Source: JAAZGD01 sp964489555 (GTDB taxonomy: Bacteria > Bacillota > Clostridia > Peptostreptococcales > Anaerovoracaceae). From it: a stretch of 64,000 nucleotides of DNA. Both the position numbers and the translations under genes were made by a program. Below, one piece after another: positions 1 through 8,452 of this stretch (the first letter of the stretch is position 1; the number at the start of each line of letters is the position of its first letter). The notes below the pieces were generated by a model. It was not told the DNA's origin. It did no database searches and saw nothing but the letters and a program-made list of their open reading frames with translations. Location of the stretch: NCBI GenBank assembly GCA_964489555.1, contig CAZAZF010000003.1, positions 1 to 64,000 of the forward strand. The letters run 5' to 3'.

Positions 1-54
1 GTTGCCCTCACACGGACCTGAACCGTGCGCGTCTGCCAATTCCGCCATATCCGC
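1..54 (-). tRNA. tRNA-Leu (anticodon CAG), 3' part cut by window edge
   Basis: Reading the minus strand gives acceptor 5' half GCGGATA, a D-arm with GGCGGAATTGGCAGACGC, and an anticodon arm CACGG/CCGTG closing the loop TTCAGGT. The anticodon is CAG (plus-strand bases 18-20), so the tRNA decodes CUG leucine. The variable arm begins near plus-strand position 9, where the tRNA runs off the window, so the long class II variable arm and T-arm are missing only because of the edge. Confidence 0.93.
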
Positions 55-102
55 ATATTGGGTCAGCCGGCATTGCGGTCAATCATTCCCAACGCAAGAA
101 AA

Positions 103-132
103 ATTATAACATATGGCCTTCCTTTATGGCAA
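103..132 (-). promoter_or_regulatory. Promoter of the tRNA-Leu gene
   Basis: On the minus strand, TTGCCA (plus 127-132) and TATAAT (plus 103-108) are separated by 18 bases, about 50 bases upstream of the tRNA 5' end. This is a good match to a housekeeping sigma-A promoter. Confidence 0.6.
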
Positions 133-202
133 TAGGGAAGTTGAGAGGAAAGATTCCTTTGGTGTACCTTTGGCGGGAATTCTTTCTTATTGAAACTTTA
201 GG

Positions 203-211
203 TGATATAAT
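203..211 (+). promoter_or_regulatory. Extended -10 promoter of xpt
   Basis: TGaTATAAT lies about 40 bases upstream of the xpt start, with no convincing -35. The purine riboswitch that often precedes xpt in Firmicutes is not visible between this promoter and the gene: only about 30 transcribed bases remain before the start codon. Confidence 0.55.
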
Positions 212-247
212 AACTCAAAAGAGTTGAAAAGAAAAGGAGAGGGGAAC

Positions 248-826
248 ATGGAACCTTTGCGAAGAAAAATTCAGGAGGAAGGTAAAGCCATCGGAACGGA
301 TATCATTAAGGTGGATAATTTTCTCAACCATCAAATAGACATTTCATTCTTGCGGGAAATCGGAAAAGAGCTGGGACAACGTTTTGGAGATTTGGCTCCT
401 AACAAAATTGTAACGGTAGAGTCCAGTGGCATCGCCATTGCCTGCGAAACGGCCAGGTATTTTGGTGACATTCCGGTTTTGTTTGCAAAAAAGGCGGCAC
501 CAAACACCTTGGTGGAAGGCTATTACTGTGCACCGGCCAAGTCCTTTACCAAAGGCATTGTTTCCACGCTGAGGGTTTCAAAGAATTTTTTGGGGCCGGA
601 TGATCGGGTGCTGATTGTGGATGACTTTTTGGCTTATGGAGAAGCGGCTATGGCTTTGTGCGAGCTTTGTCGTCAAAGTGGAGCTCAGGTGCTAGGCATT
701 GGGGCGGTGATTGAGAAAGAATTTCAGGGAGGCTCAAAACGGTTACGCGAGAAGGGATACCGGGTGGAAGCTTTGGCGGTTATCCAATCCATTCAGGATG
801 GCAAGGTGATTTTCCAAGCAGATTAG
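248..826 (+). CDS. xpt: Xanthine phosphoribosyltransferase
   Basis: This cytoplasmic purine salvage enzyme converts xanthine and PRPP to XMP. The 192-aa protein matches family length. Visible family features are KVDNFLNHQID near residue 25, IVTVESSGIA near 55 and the PRPP-binding loop VLIVDDFLAYGEA near 125. The ATG at 248 is chosen over an in-frame ATG at 224 because AAGGAG sits just upstream and the protein then begins MEPLRRKI, as in Bacillus Xpt. It is monocistronic, closed by the terminator at 895-934. Nucleoside import genes follow, which fits a salvage role. Confidence 0.95.
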   Translation: MEPLRRKIQEEGKAIGTDIIKVDNFLNHQIDISFLREIGKELGQRFGDLAPNKIVTVESSGIAIACETARYFGDIPVLFAKKAAPNTLVEGYYCAPAKSFTKGIVSTLRVSKNFLGPDDRVLIVDDFLAYGEAAMALCELCRQSGAQVLGIGAVIEKEFQGGSKRLREKGYRVEALAVIQSIQDGKVIFQAD

Positions 827-894
827 AAACGAACAAAATGACAGTGAGAGGATGAATATCTGATTATAATCGTACATATTGTTGAGATGACCAT

Positions 895-934
895 AACAAA
901 GTTCGTGATACCACGAACTTTGTTTCTTTTTTTT
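895..934 (+). terminator. Intrinsic terminator after xpt
   Basis: A perfect 13-bp stem (AACAAAGTTCGTG at 895-907 with its complement at 912-924) has a 4-base loop and is followed by a T-rich tract ending in eight T at 927-934. Confidence 0.9.
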
Positions 935-966
935 GAAAACCTCTTGAAAAATATAGTGGGATGTTG

Positions 967-994
967 TTGTTCCTCGGGAAAGGCAGGATATAAT
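967..994 (+). promoter_or_regulatory. Promoter of the nucleoside transporter operon
   Basis: TTGTTC (967-972), a 16-base spacer and a consensus TATAAT (989-994) lie between the xpt terminator and the lipoprotein gene start at 1056. Confidence 0.6.
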
Positions 995-1055
995 GGGAGC
1001 ATAGTAATTAATCACAAGTATCTGAGAATTTTTAATTGGAAGAAGGAGAGAAGAG

Positions 1056-2147
1056 ATGAAGAAAGTTTTATTGATCCTACTGGCACTGGTGCTGGTTTTC
1101 AGCTTTGCTGCCTGCGGTGGCGGAGAAGCGGAAGAGGGTGGTGACGAAGTGGCCTTAAAGGTTGGTTTTATTTACATTGGCGTAATCAATGATGGAGGCT
1201 ATACACAGGCTCATCACGAAGGTACGAAAGCCATGGAAGCTCATTTCAATGGGCAAGTGGAAACTGCCTATATTGAAGGAGTGAACGACGGGGATAAACA
1301 GGCTTCCCTGAATGCGGCATTGAATTTGATCGACCAGGGTTGCAATGTAGTTATTGGAACCAGTTACGGATTTATGGATGCATTGGATGAACTGGCCAAC
1401 TCCGGAGATTATGATGATGTGTATTTCTTCCACTTCTCTGGAAACAAGAGCAATGACACCAACTTTGAGAACTATTTTGGTGCCATTGAAGATCCCCGAT
1501 ACTTATCCGGTATCGTTGCTGGCAGCATGACCGAATCCAACCTTTTGGGATATGTAGCGGCTTATCCTTACACGGAAGTAAATATTGGAATCAATGCTTT
1601 CACACTGGGTGCACAATCAGTTAATCCGGATGTAGAAGTCAAGGTAGTATATATCAATTCCTGGTATGACCCCGAAAAAGAAAGAGCGGCAGCAGATGAG
1701 TTGGTAGCGGCGGGTTGTGATGTGATCGCGCAACATTGCGACACCACAGGACCTCAGGTTGCAGCAGCAGAGGGTGGCGGATTTGCCATTGGATACAACT
1801 ATCCCAACAATGTGGCTCCGGAAGCTTTCTTGACGGCTCCTATTTGGCATCATGAAGTGTATCTCATTGACAGAATTCAAAAGATCCTGGATGGAACCTT
1901 CGCCCCCGAAAACTATTATGGCACATTAGCAGAAGGCTATGTGGGATTGGCGGATATGACGGATTTGGTTCCTCAGGATGTTCAGGATCTGGTAATGGCG
2001 AAAAAGGCAGAAATTGAGCAGGGCGAATTCTTCCCCTTCTCCGGATATATTGAGTACAATGACGGAACCGTTATGTGTGAAGAAGGACAGGTTATGACGG
2101 TAGCAGAAATTTGGCAGATTACGGGCCTGGTTAAGGGAGCAAAATAG
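1056..2147 (+). CDS. BMP family (PnrA/BmpA-like) nucleoside-binding lipoprotein
   Basis: This is the substrate-binding component of an ABC importer, anchored to the outer face of the membrane. The 363-aa protein has a lipoprotein signal peptide (residues 1-19) ending in SFAAC, with Cys20 as the lipidation site. A Gly/Glu-rich linker follows, then a BMP fold beginning VGFIYIGVINDGGYTQ. BMP proteins with this neighbourhood usually bind purine or pyrimidine nucleosides; the exact ligand cannot be read here. AAGGAGAG precedes the ATG. The ATPase and two permeases follow as one operon, separated by a 110-base gap with a hairpin. Confidence 0.92.
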   Translation: MKKVLLILLALVLVFSFAACGGGEAEEGGDEVALKVGFIYIGVINDGGYTQAHHEGTKAMEAHFNGQVETAYIEGVNDGDKQASLNAALNLIDQGCNVVIGTSYGFMDALDELANSGDYDDVYFFHFSGNKSNDTNFENYFGAIEDPRYLSGIVAGSMTESNLLGYVAAYPYTEVNIGINAFTLGAQSVNPDVEVKVVYINSWYDPEKERAAADELVAAGCDVIAQHCDTTGPQVAAAEGGGFAIGYNYPNNVAPEAFLTAPIWHHEVYLIDRIQKILDGTFAPENYYGTLAEGYVGLADMTDLVPQDVQDLVMAKKAEIEQGEFFPFSGYIEYNDGTVMCEEGQVMTVAEIWQITGLVKGAK

Positions 2148-2207
2148 TTACAGGACCATTGACCATACCCGGTTTTTTCGATAAAATAATGTTAATACTT
2201 TATAGTG

Positions 2208-2237
2208 CAGGGGACATTCAATTTTGATTGTCCCTTG
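2208..2237 (+). promoter_or_regulatory. Intercistronic hairpin after the lipoprotein gene
   Basis: A 9-bp stem (2208-2216 with 2229-2237, one G-T pair) closes a 12-base loop between the lipoprotein and ATPase genes. No T-run follows, so it is not a standard terminator. In binding-protein operons, hairpins here often stabilise the upstream mRNA or reduce expression of the membrane components; that role is inferred. Confidence 0.5.
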
Positions 2238-2257
2238 TGCCTTGTTGGAGGATAACG

Positions 2258-3787
2258 GTGCGGGAAGAATATGCCATTGAAATGAGAGGAATTTATAAAT
2301 CTTTTGGGTCTATTTTGGCCAATGAGAACGTGAATCTTGAAGTACGCCCTGGAGAGGTTCACGCTCTTTTGGGTGAAAACGGAGCGGGAAAAAGCACCCT
2401 TATGAATATGCTGAGCGGAATTTATAAGCCGGACCGGGGTGAAATCCTGGTGAATGGCAGGCCTGTTAGCTTTCATTCTCCCAAGGAATCCATTCGCATG
2501 GGAATCGGTATGATTCATCAACATTTCAAGTTGATTGATGTGATGACGGCCAAGGATAATATCATCATTGGGCAGCCTTCCGGGTTTATGCTAAAGGGGA
2601 AACAATTGGCGGAAACCATTCGTGGCATTTCTGATCAGTATGGATTGGATATTGATCCGGATAAAAAGGTGTACCACATGTCCGTAGGAGAAAAACAAAC
2701 TCTGGAAATCATCAAGGTTCTTTATCGGGGAGCGAAAATATTGATTATGGATGAACCCACTGCCGTATTGACTCCTCAAGAAATCAAAAAGTTGTTTCAA
2801 ATCATTCGAAATATGAAAGAACAGGGCTGTGCGGTGATTATCATTACCCATAAGTTGAATGAAGTAATGGAGATTTCGGACCGGATTACTATTTTGCGAA
2901 AGGGGACCTCGGTAGAAACTGTGGAAACGGCCCGGGTAGAAATTCCCCATCTTATTGAAATGATGGTGGGCAAAAAAGTGGATCTGGATATTCACCGGGA
3001 ATCTTTTCCTGGGAATCGTCCTTTGTTGGCCATGGATAATGTGACGGTGAAGGACCGGGAGGGGAAAAATGCGTTGGAGGATGTAAGCTTCACTTTGAGT
3101 GACTATGAAATTTTGGGAGTGGCCGGAGTGGCCAAGAGTGGTCAAAAGGAACTTTGCGAGGTGATTGCCGGATTGATTCCTGCATCCAAGGGTCGCATCT
3201 TCTTTGAGGGAGATAATATAGTAGGCAAAAGTCCTCGTGACATTATTCGGTTGGGAATCCGAATGGGCTTCATTCCGGAAGATCGTTTAGGTATGGGTCT
3301 GGTGGGCAATATGGATATTGTCCACAATATCGTCTTAAAGGACTATCAAAGTCAGCCGGGGCTTTTTTTAAAGCGAGGTCCCAGTACCCAAAAGGCGAAA
3401 AAAATTGTGGAATCTTTGGATATTAAAACTCCCAGTATCTATACGGTAGTAAAAAAATTGTCCGGGGGAAATATTCAGAAGGTGCTTTTAGGTCGTGAGA
3501 TTGATTCCAGCCCCAAGGTGTTGATTACTGCCTATCCGGTGAGGGGACTGGATATTGGAGCTTCCTACAAGATTTATGAGTTGTTGAACCAACAAAAGAA
3601 GGCTGGTGTGGGAATTCTTTTTGTGGGCGAGGATTTGGATGTGCTGATGGCCCTATGTGATCGAGTGATGGTACTTTGCCATGGGCGGGTAACTGGAATC
3701 GTGGATCCCGCCAATGTAACCAAGGAAGAAATCGGATTATTGATGACCGGTTCAAGTCGCATTGAAGAGGAGGGCTCCCCTCAATGA
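2258..3787 (+). CDS. Nucleoside ABC importer, duplicated ATPase subunit
   Basis: This 509-aa tandem ATPase energises the two following permeases. Domain 1 has Walker A GENGAGKS (residues 39-46), signature SVGEK and Walker B LIMDEPT. Domain 2 is degenerate, as in sugar/nucleoside importers of this class: GVAKSGQK replaces Walker A, while LSGGNIQK is kept and Walker B reads LITAYPVRGLD. The start is taken as GTG 2258, with GGAGG at 2247-2251; an upstream in-frame TTG at 2228 has no such site. Its stop overlaps the next start (ATGA). Confidence 0.92.
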   Translation: MREEYAIEMRGIYKSFGSILANENVNLEVRPGEVHALLGENGAGKSTLMNMLSGIYKPDRGEILVNGRPVSFHSPKESIRMGIGMIHQHFKLIDVMTAKDNIIIGQPSGFMLKGKQLAETIRGISDQYGLDIDPDKKVYHMSVGEKQTLEIIKVLYRGAKILIMDEPTAVLTPQEIKKLFQIIRNMKEQGCAVIIITHKLNEVMEISDRITILRKGTSVETVETARVEIPHLIEMMVGKKVDLDIHRESFPGNRPLLAMDNVTVKDREGKNALEDVSFTLSDYEILGVAGVAKSGQKELCEVIAGLIPASKGRIFFEGDNIVGKSPRDIIRLGIRMGFIPEDRLGMGLVGNMDIVHNIVLKDYQSQPGLFLKRGPSTQKAKKIVESLDIKTPSIYTVVKKLSGGNIQKVLLGREIDSSPKVLITAYPVRGLDIGASYKIYELLNQQKKAGVGILFVGEDLDVLMALCDRVMVLCHGRVTGIVDPANVTKEEIGLLMTGSSRIEEEGSPQ

Positions 3788-4866
3788 ATCTGTTGAGAAT
3801 TGCAAAAAGAGATGATATATCCAGAAAATTTGAATGGGTGGTTCGAGCGGCAGCCATTCTGCTGTCTTTGGTTTTTGCCGGGTTGATTCTGATGATTTTT
3901 AAATTAAATCCTTTGGAAGTATTCAAGACCATTTTAATCGGTTCTTTGGGATCGGAGATGAGGATTCATCAAACCATTATCAAGGCCGTGCCTTTGATTA
4001 TCACCTCTCTTGGTATCCTGGTGGCCTTTAAAATGAAATTTTGGAATATCGGGGGAGAAGGTCAAATTATGATGGGAGCTTTTGCCGCCAGTTATGTGGC
4101 TTTATTTTTCCCGGAAATGCCCAAAGTCTTGGCTTTGCCTTTGATGGCTTTGGCTGCGGTGTTGGTGGGAGGATTTTGGGCTTTTATTCCAGCAGCTTTC
4201 AAAGCCAGGATGGGAACCAATGAAACCATTTTTACATTGATGATGAATTATGTGGCCATAAAATTTGTTACCTATCTTCAATATCAAGCTTGGATGGATC
4301 CGGCGGCCAAAGGCTTTCCGAAAATCGCACCTTTTCCTGAATGGGCCCTCATGCCCAAGCTTTTCGGTCTTCATATTGGTTGGATCATTGCCATCTTATG
4401 TGTGATAGGGGTTTATTTCTTTATGAAATATACGAAAAAGGGATACGAGATTACGGTAGTAGGGGAAAGTGTGGAAACGGCCCGTTATGCGGGGATGAAT
4501 ATTAATCGGGTTATCGTGATTGCCATGGTCATATCCGGGGGTCTCTGCGGATTGGCTGGAATGATTCAAGTCTCGGCGGTGGAAAAAACACTGTCTGTGG
4601 GTATATCCGGAGGTTATGGTTTTACTGCCATTATCACAGCCTGGCTGGCTCGTCTCAATGCGATTTCGGTGTTTTTTGTGTGCATCGTATTTGCCATGTT
4701 GCTGCAAGGAGGTGCTTATATCCAAGTGAATTTGAATGTACCCAGCGCCGTAGCCAATGTGGTGCAAGGAACCATTCTTTTCTTCGTATTGGGTTCGGAG
4801 TTTTTTCTTCAGTACCGGGTGCTTCCCGGAAGCTGGTGGAAAAAAATGAAAGGGGAGGTGGCTTAA
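3784..4866 (+). CDS. Nucleoside ABC importer permease (NupB/YufP-like)
   Basis: This is an integral membrane subunit of a BMP-type nucleoside importer, in the branched-chain/monosaccharide permease superfamily. The 360-aa protein has a basic N terminus followed by about nine hydrophobic segments. Family-typical stretches include NIGGEGQIMMGAF near residue 90 and MGTNETIFTLMMNYVA near 140. The start overlaps the ATPase stop by 4 bases, which implies translational coupling. It is expected to pair with the next permease in a 1:1 complex. Confidence 0.9.
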   Translation: MNLLRIAKRDDISRKFEWVVRAAAILLSLVFAGLILMIFKLNPLEVFKTILIGSLGSEMRIHQTIIKAVPLIITSLGILVAFKMKFWNIGGEGQIMMGAFAASYVALFFPEMPKVLALPLMALAAVLVGGFWAFIPAAFKARMGTNETIFTLMMNYVAIKFVTYLQYQAWMDPAAKGFPKIAPFPEWALMPKLFGLHIGWIIAILCVIGVYFFMKYTKKGYEITVVGESVETARYAGMNINRVIVIAMVISGGLCGLAGMIQVSAVEKTLSVGISGGYGFTAIITAWLARLNAISVFFVCIVFAMLLQGGAYIQVNLNVPSAVANVVQGTILFFVLGSEFFLQYRVLPGSWWKKMKGEVA

Positions 4867-5793
4867 ATGGAAAGTTTCTTAGCCACATGCATTGTGGCAG
4901 CCACACCTTTGCTTTTTGCCACGGTAGGAGAATTGATTACGGAAAAAGCCGGGCTTTTGAATTTGGGTGTAGAAGGAATGATGCTGATTGGGGCGGTAAT
5001 GGGCTTCATGGCGGGGCTCCACTCGGAAAGCGCGGTGATTGCCTTGTTGGCAGCTTGTGGCGGAGGGGCCGGTGGTGCGTTGATTTTCGCAATTCTAACG
5101 GTAACTCTTCGGGCCAACCAAGTAGTGACGGGATTAACTCTGACAATTTTTGGCACCGGGTTTGCCAGCTTTGTGGGGCAGCCCATGCTGGGGGCTATGG
5201 TGGCTCCCAAGGTAGGTGCCTTTTTCGCAAAGAAAACATTGCCCTTGTTGGGAGACATTCCCTTTTTTGGGCCTGTTTTCTTTCGGCAGGATGTTTTTGT
5301 GTACTTGGGGTATGTGGTGGTGGTTTTAGCAGCGGTTTATCTATACAAAACCAAACCGGGATTGAATCTTCGGGCGGTGGGAGAAAACACCTCTTCGGCA
5401 GATGCTTCCGGAATCAATGTGGCTTTCTATAAGTATGCGCATATATTGATGGGAGGAGCACTGTGCGGATTGGGTGGAGCTTATCTGGCGCTGGTAAGAG
5501 TTCCCATCTGGCAATCGGATGTGGTGAACGGGCGGGGTTGGATTGCGGTGGCCCTGGTCATTTTCGCTTCCTGGAACCCCTTGAAAGCCTTTCTTGGAGC
5601 CATTTTATTTGGGGGGCTCAGCATTCTTGGCCTTCGGCTTCAAGCTATGGGCTTTTCCATCTCTCAGTATTTGGTGGATATGATTCCTTATCTGGCTACC
5701 ATTATTATTGTAATTATAAGCTCTCACAAGAAGGGCAAAGAAAATCAACCTCCCATGGACCTTGGGAATTCTTACTTTCGAGAAGAAAGGTAA
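4867..5793 (+). CDS. Nucleoside ABC importer permease (NupC/YufQ-like)
   Basis: This second, smaller permease has 308 aa and starts on the base after the preceding stop codon. It is highly hydrophobic. LLNLGVEGMMLIGA (residues 31-44) is the counterpart of the GGEGQ region in the partner, and TLRANQVVTGLTLTIFGTGF is typical of the family. The transporter is complete within the window: lipoprotein, double ATPase and two permeases. Confidence 0.9.
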   Translation: MESFLATCIVAATPLLFATVGELITEKAGLLNLGVEGMMLIGAVMGFMAGLHSESAVIALLAACGGGAGGALIFAILTVTLRANQVVTGLTLTIFGTGFASFVGQPMLGAMVAPKVGAFFAKKTLPLLGDIPFFGPVFFRQDVFVYLGYVVVVLAAVYLYKTKPGLNLRAVGENTSSADASGINVAFYKYAHILMGGALCGLGGAYLALVRVPIWQSDVVNGRGWIAVALVIFASWNPLKAFLGAILFGGLSILGLRLQAMGFSISQYLVDMIPYLATIIIVIISSHKKGKENQPPMDLGNSYFREER

Positions 5794-5797
5794 CACC

Positions 5798-7126
5798 ATG
5801 AACACACATTTTATTTCCCCTGACCATAACCAGCCAATTCCCCTGGCTGCAAAAGGAGAAGGGGTATATGTGACGGATGCAGAAGGAAAGTCTTATTTGG
5901 ATGGTTGCTCTGGGCCCATGACAGTGAATTTGGGCCACGGAAATGAAGAGGTAAAAGAAGCGGTGCTTCAGCAAATGGAAGAAATTTCTTTTGCCTATCG
6001 CAGTCAATTTGCCACTGGAGCCTTGGACAAGCTTTGTGAGCTGATTGTAGCTATGGCTCCTCCGGGGCTTACTAAAGTTTCCTTGTGCAATTCCGGCTCC
6101 GAGGCCTCTGAGTTGGCCATGAAGATGGCCTATTCCTATTTTAAAGGAAAAGGGAAACCGGAGAAATGTAAAATGATTTCCCGCTGGCATAGCTACCATG
6201 GGGCCACATTGGGAGCATTATCCTTGTCAGGGAACCCGGGGAGGCGCCAGGATTATGCACCGCTTTTGTCAACGGGGCCAGTTTTGGAGCTGCCCTACTG
6301 TTTTCGATGCCCTTATGAAAAAACATACCCAGGATGTGATTTGTTTTGTGCCAGGTATTTGGAAAAAGTGATTTTAAGAGAAGGGCCGGATCGTATTGCG
6401 GCCTTTTTTGCCGAGCCGGTGACCGGGGCTTCCGGCGCGGGGATTCACCCCCCCGCCCCCTATTTTTCTGTGATTCAAGAAATTTGCAGACGGTACGATG
6501 TATTGCTGATACTGGATGAGGTGATAACAGGCTTTGGTCGCACCGGGAAAAATTTTGCTGCGGAACACTATTCCATTCAGCCGGATATTCTCATCTTTGG
6601 GAAAGGAATTTCCAGTGGGTTTGGGCCATTGGCCGGGATCCTGGTGAATGGTCAACGATATGAGGAAATGGTAGCCGGAGAGGTGGAGTTTGGAACCGGA
6701 CATACTTATGGAGGAAATCCTTTGTCGGCGGCAGCGGGCGTGGCGGTTTTGAATTATCTGAAAAATCGGGGTTTGGTGGAGCAGGTGGAACAAAAGGGCA
6801 AGGTGTTGGAGGAGTTGTTGAAAGCACTGATGGAGCGGGTACCCCTTGTTGTGGATGTACGGGGAATGGGTTTGCTGTGGGGCCTTGAGCTGGCCATTTC
6901 TAAGCAAGAAAACAGGCCTTTCCCTCCGGAGAAGAAAGTCACCCGAAAAGTGATCGAAGCCTGCAAAAGAAATGGATTGATTCTATATCCCAGCCAAGGG
7001 TTCATCGATGGCAGTCATGGGGATTCGGTGTTGATTAGCCCTCCCTTTGTTATTACAGAAAAAGAAATGTTGGAAATGTGCACTTTGTTGGAAAAATCCC
7101 TCCTTGAAATTGTGAGGGAATTCTGA
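5798..7126 (+). CDS. Class III PLP aminotransferase
   Basis: This omega-amino-acid transaminase family member has 442 aa. It contains DEVITGFGRTG, whose Asp contacts the PLP ring nitrogen, and FGKGISSGFGPLAG, whose Lys is the predicted Schiff-base residue. The start is ATG 5798 with AAAGG eight bases upstream. An in-frame ATG at 5762 would overlap the permease by 32 bases and is less likely. It sits directly behind a nucleoside importer, and the genome has a pyrimidine-reduction cluster, so beta-alanine or beta-aminoisobutyrate:pyruvate transamination is an attractive inference. GABA- or other diamine-specific activity cannot be excluded. Confidence 0.85.
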   Translation: MNTHFISPDHNQPIPLAAKGEGVYVTDAEGKSYLDGCSGPMTVNLGHGNEEVKEAVLQQMEEISFAYRSQFATGALDKLCELIVAMAPPGLTKVSLCNSGSEASELAMKMAYSYFKGKGKPEKCKMISRWHSYHGATLGALSLSGNPGRRQDYAPLLSTGPVLELPYCFRCPYEKTYPGCDLFCARYLEKVILREGPDRIAAFFAEPVTGASGAGIHPPAPYFSVIQEICRRYDVLLILDEVITGFGRTGKNFAAEHYSIQPDILIFGKGISSGFGPLAGILVNGQRYEEMVAGEVEFGTGHTYGGNPLSAAAGVAVLNYLKNRGLVEQVEQKGKVLEELLKALMERVPLVVDVRGMGLLWGLELAISKQENRPFPPEKKVTRKVIEACKRNGLILYPSQGFIDGSHGDSVLISPPFVITEKEMLEMCTLLEKSLLEIVREF

Positions 7127-7145
7127 ATTTGCAAAGGTTTTTTTA

Positions 7146-7173
7146 TTGCAATTTCCATCTCGTGTGGTAAAAT
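7146..7173 (+). promoter_or_regulatory. Promoter of the bactofilin gene
   Basis: TTGCAA (7146-7151), a 16-base spacer and TAAAAT (7168-7173) preceded by TGg form an extended -10 promoter about 40 bases upstream of the bactofilin start. Confidence 0.65.
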
Positions 7174-7215
7174 AAACCTAATCGTGTTACAAGATGAAAG
7201 AGAGGTACACGTCCA

Positions 7216-7800
7216 ATGACAAAAAAGGATAAAATATTTGGCGATGAATATGTCGCACCTCCTCAGAAGCAGGAAGCCGCGCCTACGGTGATTGGCGTTA
7301 CCACAGTGGTGGTGGGGAACATTTCTTCTACGGGGAAATTGGATATTCAAGGAAGAGTAAAAGGGGATATAGAGACTTCCAGCGATCTGGTGATTTCCGG
7401 TGTAGTAGAAGGCAATGTGGAAGGAAAAAATGTGGTGATGCAAACCGCTTCAGTAAAAGGAAATGTGGAAGCGTTGCATGATGTGGTTATGAGAAAATCC
7501 GTTATCCTAGGGGATGTGAAAGCCAACAATGTGATATTGGACGGAAAGATGCGAGGAAATCTAACCATACAAGAATCTACAGAGCTGACGGCCAATGCCA
7601 TTTTGGCAGGGAATGTGGATACCAAGACTTTGTCCACCAACCCGGGAGCCAAAATCAATGGGGCCATTACAACCAGGGAAGCCAACTTGAAGGACAGTGA
7701 TTTTAACTTCGAATCTCCGGAAAACATGACCACCTTTCAGGTTTCGGGAACGGTGATTGAAGAGGCGGAAGATGCGGAGGTAGCAGAGGAAGAAAAATAG
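7216..7800 (+). CDS. Bactofilin (polymer-forming cytoskeletal protein)
   Basis: The 194-aa protein has a central region (about residues 30-150) of repeating short beta-strand units rich in V/I-x-G, for example STGKLDIQGRVKGDIETS and VISGVVEGNVEG. This is the right-handed beta-helix signature of bactofilins, which assemble into filaments and scaffold cell-wall or shape proteins. The N terminus is short and polar, and the C terminus is acidic (EEAEDAEVAEEEK). It stands alone with its own promoter and a bidirectional terminator. GAGGTAC precedes the ATG. Confidence 0.88.
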   Translation: MTKKDKIFGDEYVAPPQKQEAAPTVIGVTTVVVGNISSTGKLDIQGRVKGDIETSSDLVISGVVEGNVEGKNVVMQTASVKGNVEALHDVVMRKSVILGDVKANNVILDGKMRGNLTIQESTELTANAILAGNVDTKTLSTNPGAKINGAITTREANLKDSDFNFESPENMTTFQVSGTVIEEAEDAEVAEEEK

Positions 7801-7838
7801 AACGCCAGAAAAAATCGGAATTTATTGATTTATTAACA

Positions 7839-7864
7839 AAAAGCCGCAGCACATTGCGGCTTTT
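7839..7864. terminator. Bidirectional terminator between bactofilin and mogA
   Basis: The 10-bp stem AAAAGCCGCA/TGCGGCTTTT has a 6-base loop. Its A/T-rich arms give a U-run in either direction, so it can serve both convergent genes. Confidence 0.85.
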
Positions 7865-7876
7865 ATCTTTTGCGAA

Positions 7877-8368
7877 TTATCTAGCGCATTCTCCGTCGTT
7901 GCCCAGGAGAATATCAAGGCCGTGTTTCAGGTGAGGCAGAATGTATTCCAGATTTTCTTTTACGGCTTTGGGACTTCCCGGGAGATTGACAATCAAGGTG
8001 TTTCCCCGAATGCCGGCTTCAGCCCGAGACAGCATGGCTCTCGGCGTGATTTCCAACGACATTTTTCTCATGGCTTCCGGTATACCCGGAGTTTTTTTAT
8101 TGATTACATTGAGTGTGGCATCGGGGGTTACATCCCGGTGAGAAAATCCGGTGCCTCCCGTGGTGAGGATTAAATCCAAATGCAGTTGGTCAGACCAACG
8201 GATGAGGGCGGATTCAATCATGCTTTGGTTATCGGGGAGAAGCAGATACTCCTTGTCCCAAAAATCATTGGAATTTCGCAAAATCTCCTGGATTGCTTTT
8301 CCCGAAAGATCTTCTCGTTCTCCCCGGAAGCCCTTATCACTGGCGGTGAGGATTCCTACTTGATACAT
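7877..8368 (-). CDS. mog: Molybdopterin adenylyltransferase / MoaB-MogA family protein
   Basis: The family adenylates molybdopterin before metal insertion in molybdenum/tungsten cofactor synthesis. The 163-aa protein carries the MoCF-biosynthesis signatures LTTGGTGFSHRDVTPDAT and NLPGSPKAV. The start is at 8368 (MYQVGILTASDKG), which has GGAGA just upstream; the longer 5' reading frame to 8467 has no family similarity. It is the only complete minus-strand gene in the window. No other Mo-cofactor gene lies nearby. Confidence 0.9.
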   Translation of the reverse strand: MYQVGILTASDKGFRGEREDLSGKAIQEILRNSNDFWDKEYLLLPDNQSMIESALIRWSDQLHLDLILTTGGTGFSHRDVTPDATLNVINKKTPGIPEAMRKMSLEITPRAMLSRAEAGIRGNTLIVNLPGSPKAVKENLEYILPHLKHGLDILLGNDGECAR

Positions 8369-8452
8369 TCCATTCTCCTTCCCGGGTGGTTCCCGCAGTT
8401 TCTTCGGTGTATAATAACATAGTAGTATAGATTGGAAGGAGGTGCAAGAATT

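Noticed and set aside
206..247. Purine riboswitch before xpt
   Set aside because: Too few transcribed bases between promoter and start codon, and no conserved loop sequences.
887..1144. Open frame across the xpt-lipoprotein gap
   Set aside because: It includes a terminator and a promoter and shadows the start of the lipoprotein gene in another frame.
4680..5432. 250-codon frame overlapping both nucleoside permeases
   Set aside because: It is a shadow frame: the permeases are clear family members in the other frame, and the shadow has no start signal or motif.
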